From: Gammaproteobacteria bacterium
Lineage (GTDB): Bacteria; Pseudomonadota; Gammaproteobacteria; Thiohalobacterales; Thiohalobacteraceae
NCBI GenBank assembly: GCA_019911805.1
Contig: JAIOJV010000076.1
Location: 1-39,395 of the forward strand
DNA: 39,395 nt
Direction of reading: 5' to 3'
Shown here: positions 1 to 8,044 of the stretch, piece by piece
Layout of the letters: the number at the start of each line of letters is the position of its first letter
Position numbering within the stretch: the first letter of the stretch is position 1
Made by a program: the position numbers and the translations under genes
Notes under the pieces: generated by a model
Told to the model about the DNA's origin: nothing
What the model saw: only the letters and a program-made list of their open reading frames with translations
The model's database searches: none

Positions 1-48
1 CCCCGAATCCCCTATAATCCCCCCTCTAAAGCTAACCGTGAGATTCCC

Positions 49-771
49 ATGCGCCCCAGTCAACGCGCGGCCAATGAGCTGCGCCCCGTCCGCCTCACCC
101 GTCGTTACACCAAGCACGCCGAAGGCTCGGTACTGGTGGAATTCGGCGATACCCGCGTCTTGTGCACTGCCAGCGTCGAGGAGCGCGTGCCCGGCTTTCT
201 GCGCGGCAAGGGCCGGGGCTGGGTGACCGCCGAATATGGCATGCTGCCGCGCTCCACCGGCGCGCGCATGGACCGCGAGGCGACACGCGGCAAACAGGGC
301 GGCCGCACGCTGGAGATCCAGCGGCTCATCGGTCGCTCGCTCCGTGCCGTGGTCGATTTGAAGGCCCTCGGCGAGCGCTCCATCACCATCGACTGCGACG
401 TCATCCAGGCCGACGGCGGCACACGCACGGCCAGCATCACCGGTGGCTATGTCGCGCTGGCCGATGCCATCCGGCACCTGCTGGACCAGCGCACCATCAC
501 CACGAACCCTCTGCAGGCGCAGGTCGCGTCGGTATCGGTGGGCATCTATCAGGGCACGCCGGTGCTCGATCTCGACTACACCGAGGATTGCAATGCCGAG
601 ACCGACATGAACGTTGTCATGAACGACCACGGCGACTTCATCGAAGTGCAGGGCACGGCGGAAGGGCATCCGTTCTCACGCGCCGAGCTCATGGATATGC
701 TGGATCTCGCCCAGGGCGGGATCTTCCGGCTCATCGAGGCGCAGCGCCAGGCGCTCGCCTCCCCAGCCTGA
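49..771 (+). CDS. rph: Ribonuclease PH
   Basis: Phosphorolytic 3'-to-5' exoribonuclease that trims tRNA 3' ends, using phosphate and releasing nucleoside diphosphates. The 240-residue product matches the family's usual length (about 238). Visible family features are the [16 protein letters not shown] block (residues 55-70), the phosphate-binding arginines R86 and R126 (GGTRT), and the acidic pair D180 and D186 in the [10 protein letters not shown] stretch. The ATG at 49 gives the canonical [14 protein letters not shown] start; a TATAAT hexamer at 13-18 could be a -10 box, but its -35 would lie outside the window. The stop overlaps an ATG at 771, close to rdgB, so the two are probably co-transcribed. 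The family assignment is secure. Confidence 0.97.
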   Translation: MRPSQRAANELRPVRLTRRYTKHAEGSVLVEFGDTRVLCTASVEERVPGFLRGKGRGWVTAEYGMLPRSTGARMDREATRGKQGGRTLEIQRLIGRSLRAVVDLKALGERSITIDCDVIQADGGTRTASITGGYVALADAIRHLLDQRTITTNPLQAQVASVSVGIYQGTPVLDLDYTEDCNAETDMNVVMNDHGDFIEVQGTAEGHPFSRAELMDMLDLAQGGIFRLIEAQRQALASPA

Positions 772-785
772 TGGGAGCGTCATCC

Positions 786-1385
786 ATGTCCACGGTGGTG
801 CTCGCCAGCAGCAATCCCGGCAAGGTCCGCGAGTTCAACGAACTGCTCGCCGACCATCATATCGAGGTGGTCCCGCAGTCGCAGTTCGGGGTGCCGGATG
901 CCGAGGAGACCGGCCTGAGCTTCGTGGAGAACGCGATCCTGAAGGCGCGCAACGCCGCCCGCCACACCGGCCTGCCGGCGATCGCCGACGATTCCGGTAT
1001 CGAGGTCGACGCGCTCGCGGGCGCGCCTGGGATCTATTCGGCACGCTATGCCGGCAGCGGCGCCAGCGACCAGGCCAACCTGGAGAAGCTGCTCACCGCC
1101 CTGGAGGGCGTGCCGGAGGCCGGGCGCAGCGCGCGCTTCCAATGCCTCATGGTGTACCTGCGCCACGCCGACGACCCCACCCCGCTGATCTGCCAGGGTA
1201 CCTGGGAGGGCCGCATCCTCAGCGTACCGCGCGGTAGCAACGGCTTCGGCTACGACCCGGTGTTCTTCGTGCCGACCCACGGTTGTTCGGCGGCCGAACT
1301 CGAGCCCGCCGTGAAGAATGCGCTCAGTCATCGTGGCCAGGCGCTGCGCCAGTTGGTCGCCGCGCTCACGGCCCGCAATCACTGA
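786..1385 (+). CDS. rdgB: XTP/dITP diphosphatase (RdgB/HAM1 family)
   Basis: Nucleotide-pool house-cleaning enzyme that hydrolyses non-canonical purine triphosphates (dITP, XTP) to monophosphate and pyrophosphate, keeping them out of DNA. The 199-residue product has the N-terminal [10 protein letters not shown] substrate loop, the [11 protein letters not shown] active-site block around residue 70 and the conserved GFGYDPVF motif. An in-frame ATG at 771 overlaps the rph stop, but the ATG at 786 is preferred: it has a GGAG about eight bases upstream and gives the usual [10 protein letters not shown] start. The frame is open much further upstream only as a shadow of rph. It lies between rph and hemW; rdgB-hemW adjacency is also known in Escherichia coli. 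Confidence 0.95.
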   Translation: MSTVVLASSNPGKVREFNELLADHHIEVVPQSQFGVPDAEETGLSFVENAILKARNAARHTGLPAIADDSGIEVDALAGAPGIYSARYAGSGASDQANLEKLLTALEGVPEAGRSARFQCLMVYLRHADDPTPLICQGTWEGRILSVPRGSNGFGYDPVFFVPTHGCSAAELEPAVKNALSHRGQALRQLVAALTARNH

Positions 1386-1454
1386 GGCCACGAACGGCAG
1401 TCGTGCCGCAACGGCCGGTGATAGAATCGGCCACCCGGAACGAGTCGGCCGACC

Positions 1455-2624
1455 ATGTTCACCTTCACTGCCCTGCCGCCGCTGTCGCTCTATGTGCACA
1501 TCCCCTGGTGCGTGCGCAAATGCCCCTATTGCGACTTCAATTCACACCCGCAGCGCGGTGATCTGCCGGAACGCGCCTATATCGACGCGCTGCTCCGCGA
1601 CCTCGACCAGGAACTGCCGGGCGTGTGGGGCCGCGGCGTCTCCAGCGTCTTCATCGGCGGTGGCACGCCCAGCCTGTTCGCACCGGCATCGATCGATCGG
1701 CTGCTCGCTGGCATCCGTGCACGTCTGAACTGTGCACCCGGCATAGAGATCACGCTGGAGGCCAATCCGGGTACGGTGGAACAGGGGCGTTTCGGTGAAT
1801 TCCACGCTGCTGGCGTCAACCGGCTATCCATCGGCGTGCAGAGCTTCGACGACAATCTGCTTGGTAGGATCGGCCGGATCCATGGCCGCCGCGAGGCCAT
1901 CCGCGCCGCCGAAGGGGCACACGCTGCCGGCTTCGCCGGCTTCAATCTCGACCTGATGTTCGGCCTGCCCGGCCAGACGCCCGCGCAGGCCTTGCAGGAT
2001 CTTTCGACCGCAATGGCCCTGGAGCCCGCGCATCTGTCGTGGTACCAGCTAACGCTGGAACCGAACACCTATTTTTATCGGCACCCGCCGGAATTGCCCG
2101 ACGACGAAAGCCTCTGGGAGATGCAGCGGCGGGGCCAGGTGCAGCTGGCGACACACGGCTATACTCAATACGAGATCTCGGCCTATGCGCGTGCCGGCAG
2201 GGAATGTCGCCACAACCTGAATTACTGGCGCTATGGCGATTATCTCGGTATCGGGGCCGGTGCCCACCAGAAGATCACCGACGCCGGCGACCAACGGATC
2301 AGACGCAGCTGGAAGCTGAAAAATCCGAGCGCCTATCTGACGGCCAGCGACAGCGATACACGCATCGGCGGCCGCAGCGAACCGGATGTGGACGAGGTGA
2401 TACTGGAGTTCCTGATGAATGCCCTGCGCCTGAACGCAGGCTTTGGAACGGCAACGTTCGAACATAACACGGGGCTGCGTTTCGCACAGGTGCGGTCGAA
2501 ACTGGAACGTGCCCGCGACGTCGGACTGCTGGAGGCGGATGAATCCTGGCGCTGCAGCGAACAAGGACGGCGCTTTCTGAACGATCTACTCGCGGAGTTT
2601 CTGCCCGACGATGAACCTGCTTGA
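1455..2624 (+). CDS. hemW: Radical SAM haem chaperone HemW
   Basis: Oxygen-independent coproporphyrinogen oxidase-like radical SAM protein; characterised HemW proteins bind haem and insert it into respiratory enzymes rather than oxidising coproporphyrinogen. The 389-residue product starts MFTFTALPPLSLYVHIPWC and carries the 4Fe-4S motif C19-x3-C23-x2-C26 (CVRKCPYC), the GGGTPS motif, and the NRLSIGVQSF and GLPGQT blocks. It lacks the extended N-terminus of genuine HemN, which supports HemW. A TAGAAT hexamer at 1422-1427 is a possible -10, with no good -35. The 3' end overlaps the next gene by 14 bases, implying translational coupling. Confidence 0.94.
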   Translation: MFTFTALPPLSLYVHIPWCVRKCPYCDFNSHPQRGDLPERAYIDALLRDLDQELPGVWGRGVSSVFIGGGTPSLFAPASIDRLLAGIRARLNCAPGIEITLEANPGTVEQGRFGEFHAAGVNRLSIGVQSFDDNLLGRIGRIHGRREAIRAAEGAHAAGFAGFNLDLMFGLPGQTPAQALQDLSTAMALEPAHLSWYQLTLEPNTYFYRHPPELPDDESLWEMQRRGQVQLATHGYTQYEISAYARAGRECRHNLNYWRYGDYLGIGAGAHQKITDAGDQRIRRSWKLKNPSAYLTASDSDTRIGGRSEPDVDEVILEFLMNALRLNAGFGTATFEHNTGLRFAQVRSKLERARDVGLLEADESWRCSEQGRRFLNDLLAEFLPDDEPA

Positions 2625-2802
2625 GCACACTACCGTCGACTGCCCCTACTGCGGTGAAGCTGTCAGCGTCAGCGTGGACTGCTCGGCTGGTAATCATGAC
2701 TTCATCGAAGACTGCACCGTCTGCTGCCGACCCATCGAGCTGCATGCCGAGATCGACGCCGGTCGATTCATCCGCGTGACCGCACGCCGCGATGATGAGT
2801 GA
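2611..2802 (+). CDS. CPXCG motif-containing cysteine-rich protein
   Basis: Small 63-residue protein of the CPXCG cysteine-rich family, whose function is not known. It shows CPYCG at residues 11-15 and a second cysteine cluster DCTVCC near residues 34-39, an arrangement expected to bind one zinc ion. The rest is acidic. It begins inside the end of hemW (14-base overlap) and its own end overlaps the next small gene by 11 bases, so the three are almost certainly translated from one message. No strong Shine-Dalgarno is seen, in keeping with coupled translation. The family call rests on the motif spacing and size; any role in RNA or redox biology would be a guess. Confidence 0.85.
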   Translation: MNLLEHTTVDCPYCGEAVSVSVDCSAGNHDFIEDCTVCCRPIELHAEIDAGRFIRVTARRDDE

Positions 2803-3040
2803 CTACGTCCCCATCGACTGTGGCCTGTACAGCGAATATGAACTCGCCATTATGCACCGGCAGAGATTGCGCATCCGCTGGCGCGACGCGCAGGGCATGA
2901 CGCATCTGGAAACCCTCCTCCCGCGTGATCTGCAGACGCGCAGCGGTGAGGAGTTCCTCATTGCCACGACCGCTGCAAGAGAAACACTGGAAATCCGCCT
3001 GGACCGCATTGCCGAGGCGCTGCCGGTCGCGGCGCGGTAG
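2792..3040 (+). CDS. rof: Rho-binding antiterminator (Rof/YaeO-like)
   Basis: 82-residue product resembling Rof (YaeO), a small acidic-patch protein that binds transcription terminator Rho and blocks its RNA-binding site. The N-terminal DYVPIDCGLYSEYELAIMHR block parallels the E. coli Rof start (YxPIxCxxYDxLELAC), and the C-terminal ETLEIRLDRI strand is also typical. The start is ATG at 2792 or the adjacent ATG at 2795; neither has its own ribosome binding site, so translation probably depends on the upstream gene, which it overlaps by 11 bases. The call rests on sequence pattern and length; biochemical activity is inferred. After its stop come degenerate copies of the palindromic repeat family. 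Confidence 0.82.
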   Translation: MMSDYVPIDCGLYSEYELAIMHRQRLRIRWRDAQGMTHLETLLPRDLQTRSGEEFLIATTAARETLEIRLDRIAEALPVAAR

Positions 3041-3145
3041 GCGGCGGAAAAAGAAGCCACAAAAAAACGCAGACAACACTTTTAGCCGCGAAACCTACGA
3101 AAACATTCAAGTTCACTGCTGTCCATAAATCCGAAAACCACATTT

Positions 3146-3275
3146 GCCACGGAAGCACACGGAAGACACTGAAATGAAACCGTGTCACGAAGTGCTGCCT
3201 CAGCATCTGGCGGGTGACGTGAGCCGCCGTGTGAAGCCGATGATCTTGTCCGTATTCTACCGTGTGCTTCCGTGG
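3146..3275. repeat. Long imperfect palindrome, GCCACGGAAG type
   Basis: The left arm at 3146-3174 begins GCCACGGAAGCACACGGAA and the right arm at 3245-3275 ends CCGTGTGCTTCCGTGGC, its inverse; 17 bases pair perfectly and the match decays inward. The loop is about 70 bases and contains a second small stem (GGCGG...CCGCC near 3213-3232). The unit CACGGAAG recurs every 9-10 bases. The same 19-base left arm occurs at 19431-19449. More degenerate purine-rich relatives lie just upstream at about 3049-3110. It lies between rof (+) and the 3' end of rimO (-), so it could serve as a convergent transcription barrier, but it has no T-tract. Confidence 0.85.
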
Positions 3276-3305
3276 CTGAAATGAATGTTCTCCAAAGAGC
3301 CGCGC

Positions 3306-4616
3306 CTACGCAGGCACCCCGAACAGGTCGTGCTCGTCCGCAGCGGTGACGGTCACCGCGACGATGTCACCGACCTGCACGTCCCGGGTATCCACGAACA
3401 CCTGACCGTCAATCTCCGGCGCGTCGGCCGCGCTGCGGCCGACGGCGCCTTCGGCATCGAGCGCATCGATGAGCACAGCGAGGGTGCGGCCGACCTTGGC
3501 CTGCAGGCGCGCAGCGCTGATGCGCGCCTGCACCTCCATGAGGCGCGTATAGCGCTCCTCCTTGACCGCCTCCGGCACGGCATCGGGCAAGGCATTGGCC
3601 GCCGCGCCCGTGACCGGCGAATAGGTGAAGCAACCGACGCGATCGAGCTGTGCCGCATCCAGGAACTGCAGCAAGGTCTCGAACTCGGCTGCAGTCTCGC
3701 CGGGAAACCCGACGATGAAGGTGCTGCGCAGGGTGATGTCCGGGCAGACGGCGCGCCAGCGCTCGATACGACGCAGCGTATCCTCGGTCGCCGCCGGACG
3801 CTTCATCGCCTTGAGGATGCGCGGCTCGGCATGCTGCAGTGGGATGTCGAGATACGGCAGGATCAGGCCATCCGCCATCAGCGGGATGAGGTCGTCGACG
3901 TTCGGGTAGGGATAGATATAGTGCAGCCGCACCCACACCCCCAGCCCGCCCAGTGCCTGCGCCAGCTCCCGCAGACGCATCTTGATGGGGCGACCTTTCC
4001 AGAAACTGGTGCCGTAACGGACGTCGGCGCCGTAGGCGCTGGTATCCTGCGAGACGATCAGCAGTTCCTTCACGCCGGCCTGAACCAGACTCTCGGCCTC
4101 CTCCATGACCGCGCCTGCCGGACGCGATACCAGGTCGCCGCGCATGGACGGGATGATGCAGAAGGTACAGCGGTGATTGCAGCCCTCGGAGATCTTCACA
4201 TAGGCGTAGTGCCGCGGTGTGAGCTTGATGCCGCCCGGCGGCAGCAAGGTCGTGAAGGGGTCTGTGGGTGGTGGCAGGTGGGTGTGCACCGCGCCCATGA
4301 CCTGCTCGTAGGCGTGCGGACCGCTGACGGACAGGACCTGTGGATGGGCGGCCAGCACCTCGTCGGCGCGCGCCCCCAGGCAGCCGGTAACGATGACCCG
4401 GCCGTTCTCGGCGATGGCCTCGCCGATGGCATCGAGGGATTCCTCCACGGCACTGTCGATGAAGCCGCAGGTGTTGACCACCACCAGATCCGCATCGGCA
4501 TAGCTGGGCACGATGCCATACCCCTCGGCGCGCAGGCGGGTGAGGATCCGCTCGGAATCCACCAGGGCCTTGGGACAGCCGAGGCTGATGAATCCGATTC
4601 TGGGCTGAAACGACAT
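3306..4616 (-). CDS. rimO: Ribosomal protein S12 methylthiotransferase RimO
   Basis: Radical SAM enzyme that methylthiolates an aspartate of ribosomal protein S12. The 436-residue product has the N-terminal UPF0004 domain with cysteines C14 (SLGCPK), C50 (VVNTCGF) and C79 (TGCLGAR), the radical SAM cluster C146-x3-C150-x2-C153 (CNHRCTFC), and a C-terminal TRAM domain. [12 protein letters not shown] and the IPSMRG and DIPLQH blocks separate RimO from MiaB. The ATG at 4616 is chosen because it gives [16 protein letters not shown], the usual start; the frame stays open to 4676 without family similarity. A possible minus-strand -10 (TAAAAT) lies at 4724-4719. It is a single-gene unit on this strand. 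Confidence 0.95.
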   Translation of the reverse strand: MSFQPRIGFISLGCPKALVDSERILTRLRAEGYGIVPSYADADLVVVNTCGFIDSAVEESLDAIGEAIAENGRVIVTGCLGARADEVLAAHPQVLSVSGPHAYEQVMGAVHTHLPPPTDPFTTLLPPGGIKLTPRHYAYVKISEGCNHRCTFCIIPSMRGDLVSRPAGAVMEEAESLVQAGVKELLIVSQDTSAYGADVRYGTSFWKGRPIKMRLRELAQALGGLGVWVRLHYIYPYPNVDDLIPLMADGLILPYLDIPLQHAEPRILKAMKRPAATEDTLRRIERWRAVCPDITLRSTFIVGFPGETAAEFETLLQFLDAAQLDRVGCFTYSPVTGAAANALPDAVPEAVKEERYTRLMEVQARISAARLQAKVGRTLAVLIDALDAEGAVGRSAADAPEIDGQVFVDTRDVQVGDIVAVTVTAADEHDLFGVPA

Positions 4617-4976
4617 ACAGGGAAGGTACCTGGGATCGAGGAAACAAGGCAGCCGCCCCGCGGACCGGGGACGCACAAGGCCCGGAGAAGAGGTTGAGAC
4701 CGGGCTGCCGACCGCCGCATTTTACCCGAATCCGCCGCCGGTTACTCGTCCCTCAATCCATCGACGGGGCTGTTCACAGAGATGCCCGCAGGCATCGTCA
4801 ATATCATGACATGCCCATGATATCAGTACGATGGGGCCGATTTTACGGCATGCGCCGTGATTCAGGCGCCAGATGTATGACTCTCGCATGCACGCTGTGC
4901 TAGAGTTCAGGGCGACTACAACAACAATTTACAGGCCGCGACCTGTCGGCGGCCGGCAGCGACGGAGATCATCGCC
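4617..4976. other. Divergent intergenic region with three short palindromes
   Basis: About 360 bases between the divergent starts of rimO and the DUF3135 gene. No convincing coding frame is seen. Three perfect inverted repeats follow one another: GATGCC/GGCATC at 4781-4796 (4-base loop), ATATCATG/CATGATAT at 4801-4823 (7-base spacer), and ACGGC/GCCGT at 4845-4858 (4-base loop). They could be operator sites or small RNA hairpins. A TAGAGT near 4910 is a weak possible -10 for the rightward gene, with poor -35 spacing. Confidence 0.55.
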
Positions 4977-5315
4977 ATGTCTGAGTCCGCTCACCACGCC
5001 TTCGACTTCGATTCCTGGTCCGAACTGGCCCGCAACAGCCCCGCCGACTTCGAGACTTGCCGCACCCAGGCCATAGAAGACGCCATCCACCGGGCCCCGC
5101 CCCGCATGCAGATGCGGCTGCGCCGCCTCCAATGGAAGCTGGACCAGGTACGTCGGACCTCGGCGACACCCATGGCCGCCTGCATCCGCATCAACCGCTT
5201 GATGTGGGAGCGCATCACCGGCCCGGGCGGCTTGCTGGAGGTACTGGTGGAGGGCAATCAGACAGCCCCACAACGCCCCCGGGCGGCCGTCCTGCCGCTG
5301 CACCGCATCCGTTGA
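4977..5315 (+). CDS. DUF3135-family protein
   Basis: 112-residue soluble protein with no signal peptide or membrane segment. Its pattern FDFDSWSELARNSPADFE, then RAPPRMQMRLRRLQWKLDQVRR and a MAACIRINRLMWERI helix, matches my recollection of the DUF3135 family of gammaproteobacterial hypothetical proteins. The function is unknown. The sequence is mostly helical and basic in the middle, so nucleic acid or protein binding is possible but not shown. The ATG at 4977 has GGAG about ten bases upstream. It lies just ahead of the rpmE promoter and is probably transcribed separately from rpmE. Confidence 0.72.
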   Translation: MSESAHHAFDFDSWSELARNSPADFETCRTQAIEDAIHRAPPRMQMRLRRLQWKLDQVRRTSATPMAACIRINRLMWERITGPGGLLEVLVEGNQTAPQRPRAAVLPLHRIR

Positions 5316-5338
5316 CCGGGCGGCCGTGCCGCGAGGAC

Positions 5339-5367
5339 TTGTCGGCGGGCCACCGATCCCGTATTAT
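5339..5367 (+). promoter_or_regulatory. Predicted sigma70 promoter of rpmE
   Basis: TTGTCG at 5339-5344, a 17-base spacer, and TATTAT at 5362-5367 form a good housekeeping-type promoter. The start of transcription would fall near 5374, giving a leader of about 50 bases before rpmE. The position fits an independently expressed ribosomal protein gene. It is a pattern match only. Confidence 0.6.
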
Positions 5368-5426
5368 CGCCGGCCTTTCACGCCCGCGCCGAAACCGCGG
5401 CCGGACGAGTTATCGAGGATTGCACC

Positions 5427-5633
5427 ATGAAGGCGGACATCCATCCGAATTACCAGGAAGTGACGGTCACGTGCAGCTGTGGCTCCAGCTTCAAGACCCG
5501 TTCCACGGCCGGCCGCGACCTGAGTATCGAGGTCTGTTCCCAGTGTCACCCGTTCTTCACCGGCAAGCAGAAGATCCTCGATACCGGCGGCCGCATGGAG
5601 CGGTTCCGTCAGAAGTACGGTATAAAGAAGTAG
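5427..5633 (+). CDS. rpmE: 50S ribosomal protein L31 (zinc-binding type)
   Basis: Large-subunit ribosomal protein bL31, 68 residues, at the intersubunit bridge B1b. It begins MKADIHPNY and retains the zinc cysteines C16, C18, C37 and C40 (CSC and CSQC), so it is the C+ form rather than the zinc-independent paralogue. The [14 protein letters not shown] segment is diagnostic. The start is the only sensible ATG, with GAGG upstream. It lies directly before the nuclease gene; the same rpmE-nuclease neighbourhood is known to me from Pseudomonas, where priA flanks the other side. Here priA lies at the far end of the window. Confidence 0.97.
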   Translation: MKADIHPNYQEVTVTCSCGSSFKTRSTAGRDLSIEVCSQCHPFFTGKQKILDTGGRMERFRQKYGIKK

Positions 5634-5638
5634 ATTCC

Positions 5639-6496
5639 ATGCCCCTGGTGGGCGCAGGGGTGACAGCGGGGGTGGGTCGGCGACGACCCGCCCCCGTTTG
5701 CGTTTGGGGCTGCCGCTGGCTGACCGGCATCGTGCTTGCCCTCGGCCTCCAGGCGGCCCGGGCAGATTGCCCACCCGACCGCATCGACGAACGCGTGCAG
5801 GTCGGGGCCGTCATCGACGGCGATACCCTGGTCCTCGGCGACCGTCGCCATGTCCGCATCATCGGCGTCGATACGCCCGAACTCGGCACCGCTGGCGGCG
5901 CCCACGAACCGGGCGCCCTAGAGGCGCGCAACCGACTGCGGCAGCTGATATTCACCCACCAAAAGCAGGTCAGCCTGCGCTTCGACCGCGAGCGGGAAGA
6001 TCGTTATGGCCGGCTGCTCGCACATATTTTTTTCGCCGATGGGCGCAATCTGACTGAGCAGTTGCTGGAAACCGGCAGCGGTACCCATCTGGTGGTGCCG
6101 CCCAATACGTGGCAGACCGACTGCTACGCCGCCGCCGCGGCCCGTGCACGGGCCGCCCGGCGCGGCATCTGGGCGCTGCCGGACTACGCGCCGGTCCCGG
6201 CCCAGGATCTCACGCTGCGCGATCAGGGGTTCCGGCTGGTGCGCGGCCGCGTCAGCCGCGTGAACCGCAGTGTCTCCGCGCTGTGGATCAACCTGGTCGG
6301 CAACTTCGCCGCGCGCATCGAGCAGCAGGACATCCCGGAGTTCACGGGTGTGGACCTCGACGGCCTGGTCGGCGCCGAGGTCGAGTTGCAGGGCTGGGTG
6401 TATGCCCGCAAGGGACAGTCGCGCATGCGTCTGCGCCACCCCGCGGCACTGACCATTCTGCCCCGCCCCCTCCCTCCCGAGGGCAGCAAGCGCTAA
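5639..6496 (+). CDS. Secreted thermonuclease (staphylococcal nuclease-like)
   Basis: Predicted exported nuclease of 285 residues. The N-terminus has a long, arginine-rich n-region, a hydrophobic stretch (residues 27-40) and an ARA cleavage site near residue 42. The SNase domain follows (about 52-180) and keeps the catalytic set: D60/D62 in VIDGDT, R73, D78, T79 and E81 in VRIIGVDTPE, and R125 in DRYGR, matching D19/D21, R35, D40, T41, E43 and R87 of the staphylococcal enzyme. The C-terminal 100 residues look like an added beta-rich, possibly OB-like domain that I cannot name. A GTG at codon 8 is an alternative start. The M48 protease gene follows after nine bases. Confidence 0.85.
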   Translation: MPLVGAGVTAGVGRRRPAPVCVWGCRWLTGIVLALGLQAARADCPPDRIDERVQVGAVIDGDTLVLGDRRHVRIIGVDTPELGTAGGAHEPGALEARNRLRQLIFTHQKQVSLRFDREREDRYGRLLAHIFFADGRNLTEQLLETGSGTHLVVPPNTWQTDCYAAAAARARAARRGIWALPDYAPVPAQDLTLRDQGFRLVRGRVSRVNRSVSALWINLVGNFAARIEQQDIPEFTGVDLDGLVGAEVELQGWVYARKGQSRMRLRHPAALTILPRPLPPEGSKR

Positions 6497-6505
6497 ACTG
6501 GCACC

Positions 6506-7972
6506 ATGTCGCAACGCGCCGCCCTGTTCAACCTGCTACTGACCGTCGTGCTGGCCGCCGGGTTGGCGGGCTGCGCCACGAATCCCGTGACCGGCGGCAG
6601 CGATTTCGTGCTCATGACCGAGGAGCAGGAGATCGCCCTGGGCCGGCAGATGCACCCCCGGATCCTGCAGGAGATGGGGGTCTACGACAATGCCCAGCTC
6701 AACGCCTACGTGCAGCGCGTCGGCGAGAAACTGGCCGCCAACAGCCACCGCCCCGACCTGATCTATCGATTCACGGTGCTCGACAGCCAGGACGTGAATG
6801 CCTTCGCGCTGCCCGGGGGCTACATCTATATCACGCGCGGACTGCTCGCCTACCTCAACTCCGAGGCCGAGCTGGCCGCGGTCCTGGGCCATGAGATCGG
6901 CCATGTGACTGCGCGCCACACGGTACGTCAGCAGAGTACCGCCACCGCCACGGGTCTGCTCGGCGCGATCCTGGCCGGCGCCTCCGGCGTCCAGGGTGCC
7001 GGTGACCTGACCAACATCGCCGGCACCGCCATCGTGCGTGGCTACGGCCGCGAACACGAGCTGGAGGCGGACCGCCTCGGCGCAGAATACCTGGCGCGCA
7101 GCGGCTACGACCCCCAGGCCATGCTGCAGGTGATCCACGTCCTGAAGAATCAGGAGAACTTCGAGATCCAGCGCGCCAAGGAGGAAGGGCGCGAGCCGCG
7201 CATCTATCACGGCCTGTTCTCCACCCACCCCGCCAACGACCAGCGCCTGCAGGAGGTGGTGGGGGCCGCAAGCAAGCTCGTCGTGCCCGGCGGCGGTGTC
7301 ATCAACCGGGCGGAGTTCCTCACCCAGCTCGAAGGCGTGACCTTCGGGGACAGCGAGCGTGAAGGAATCCGCCGCGGCAACCGGTTCTATCATCGCGATC
7401 TCGATTTCGCCCTGGAATTCCCCCGCGGCTGGCGGATCGAAAACTTCCCGGACCGGCTGCTCGCCCAGTCGCCCGAGGCAGATGGGATGATGCAGTTCAG
7501 CATGCGGGATCTGAACAAGCGAATGACACCACAGGTGTTCATGCGCGAGCAGCTCAAGCTCACCGACCTCCGCAACGGCGAGGCCATCGAACTCGACGGC
7601 ATGCAGGGATATACCGGCATCGCCGAGCAGAAGACCTCGTTCGGACAGCTGCCGGTGCGCTACGTCGTCCTCTACCGCGGCGACAAGGCATTGATCTTTG
7701 CAGGGCTGTCCAAGGCCCGCGGCATGCCCTACAAGTACGATGCCCAGATCCTGCAGACCGCGCGCAGCTTTCACCGCCTGACGGATCAGGAACGTGCCCT
7801 GGCGACAGCGCAGCGCGTTCACATCATCCGGGCCGGACGGGACACGCGCTTCGCGACCCTGGCGCGTGAATCGGCTATATCCGACCATCCCGAGGCGCAG
7901 TTGCGGCTGCTGAACGATTATTACCCAGACGGTGAACCGCAGCCGGGCGAATCCATCAAGATCGTGCGCTGA
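6506..7972 (+). CDS. M48-family metalloprotease lipoprotein
   Basis: Predicted zinc peptidase of the outer-membrane-facing periplasm, related to BepA, which handles misassembled outer membrane proteins. The 488-residue product has a lipoprotein signal ending in the lipobox LAGC (C23). The HExxH motif is H129-E-I-G-H133, and the third zinc ligand is expected to be the first glutamate of ELEAD near residue 185. The peptidase domain ends near residue 260; the remaining 230 residues do not show the clear TPR array of BepA, so I leave the gene symbol empty. It is closely linked to the nuclease gene upstream (nine-base gap), suggesting one transcript. Substrates are unknown. Confidence 0.9.
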   Translation: MSQRAALFNLLLTVVLAAGLAGCATNPVTGGSDFVLMTEEQEIALGRQMHPRILQEMGVYDNAQLNAYVQRVGEKLAANSHRPDLIYRFTVLDSQDVNAFALPGGYIYITRGLLAYLNSEAELAAVLGHEIGHVTARHTVRQQSTATATGLLGAILAGASGVQGAGDLTNIAGTAIVRGYGREHELEADRLGAEYLARSGYDPQAMLQVIHVLKNQENFEIQRAKEEGREPRIYHGLFSTHPANDQRLQEVVGAASKLVVPGGGVINRAEFLTQLEGVTFGDSEREGIRRGNRFYHRDLDFALEFPRGWRIENFPDRLLAQSPEADGMMQFSMRDLNKRMTPQVFMREQLKLTDLRNGEAIELDGMQGYTGIAEQKTSFGQLPVRYVVLYRGDKALIFAGLSKARGMPYKYDAQILQTARSFHRLTDQERALATAQRVHIIRAGRDTRFATLARESAISDHPEAQLRLLNDYYPDGEPQPGESIKIVR

Positions 7973-8044
7973 GAATCCCGCCATTCCTGATATGATTGGC
8001 CGCCGCGCAGCTCACGCGCCCCGTTCATCCGCACGGACCCAGCC

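Noticed and set aside
162-785. Upstream extension of the rdgB frame
   Set aside because: It reads through rph out of frame as Arg/His/Gly-rich sequence; the family start is at 786.
3285-4697. Long plus-strand open frame (470 codons) opposite rimO
   Set aside because: It is antisense to a clear rimO, is histidine/arginine/glycine-rich, has no family motif, and is typical of GC-rich shadow frames.
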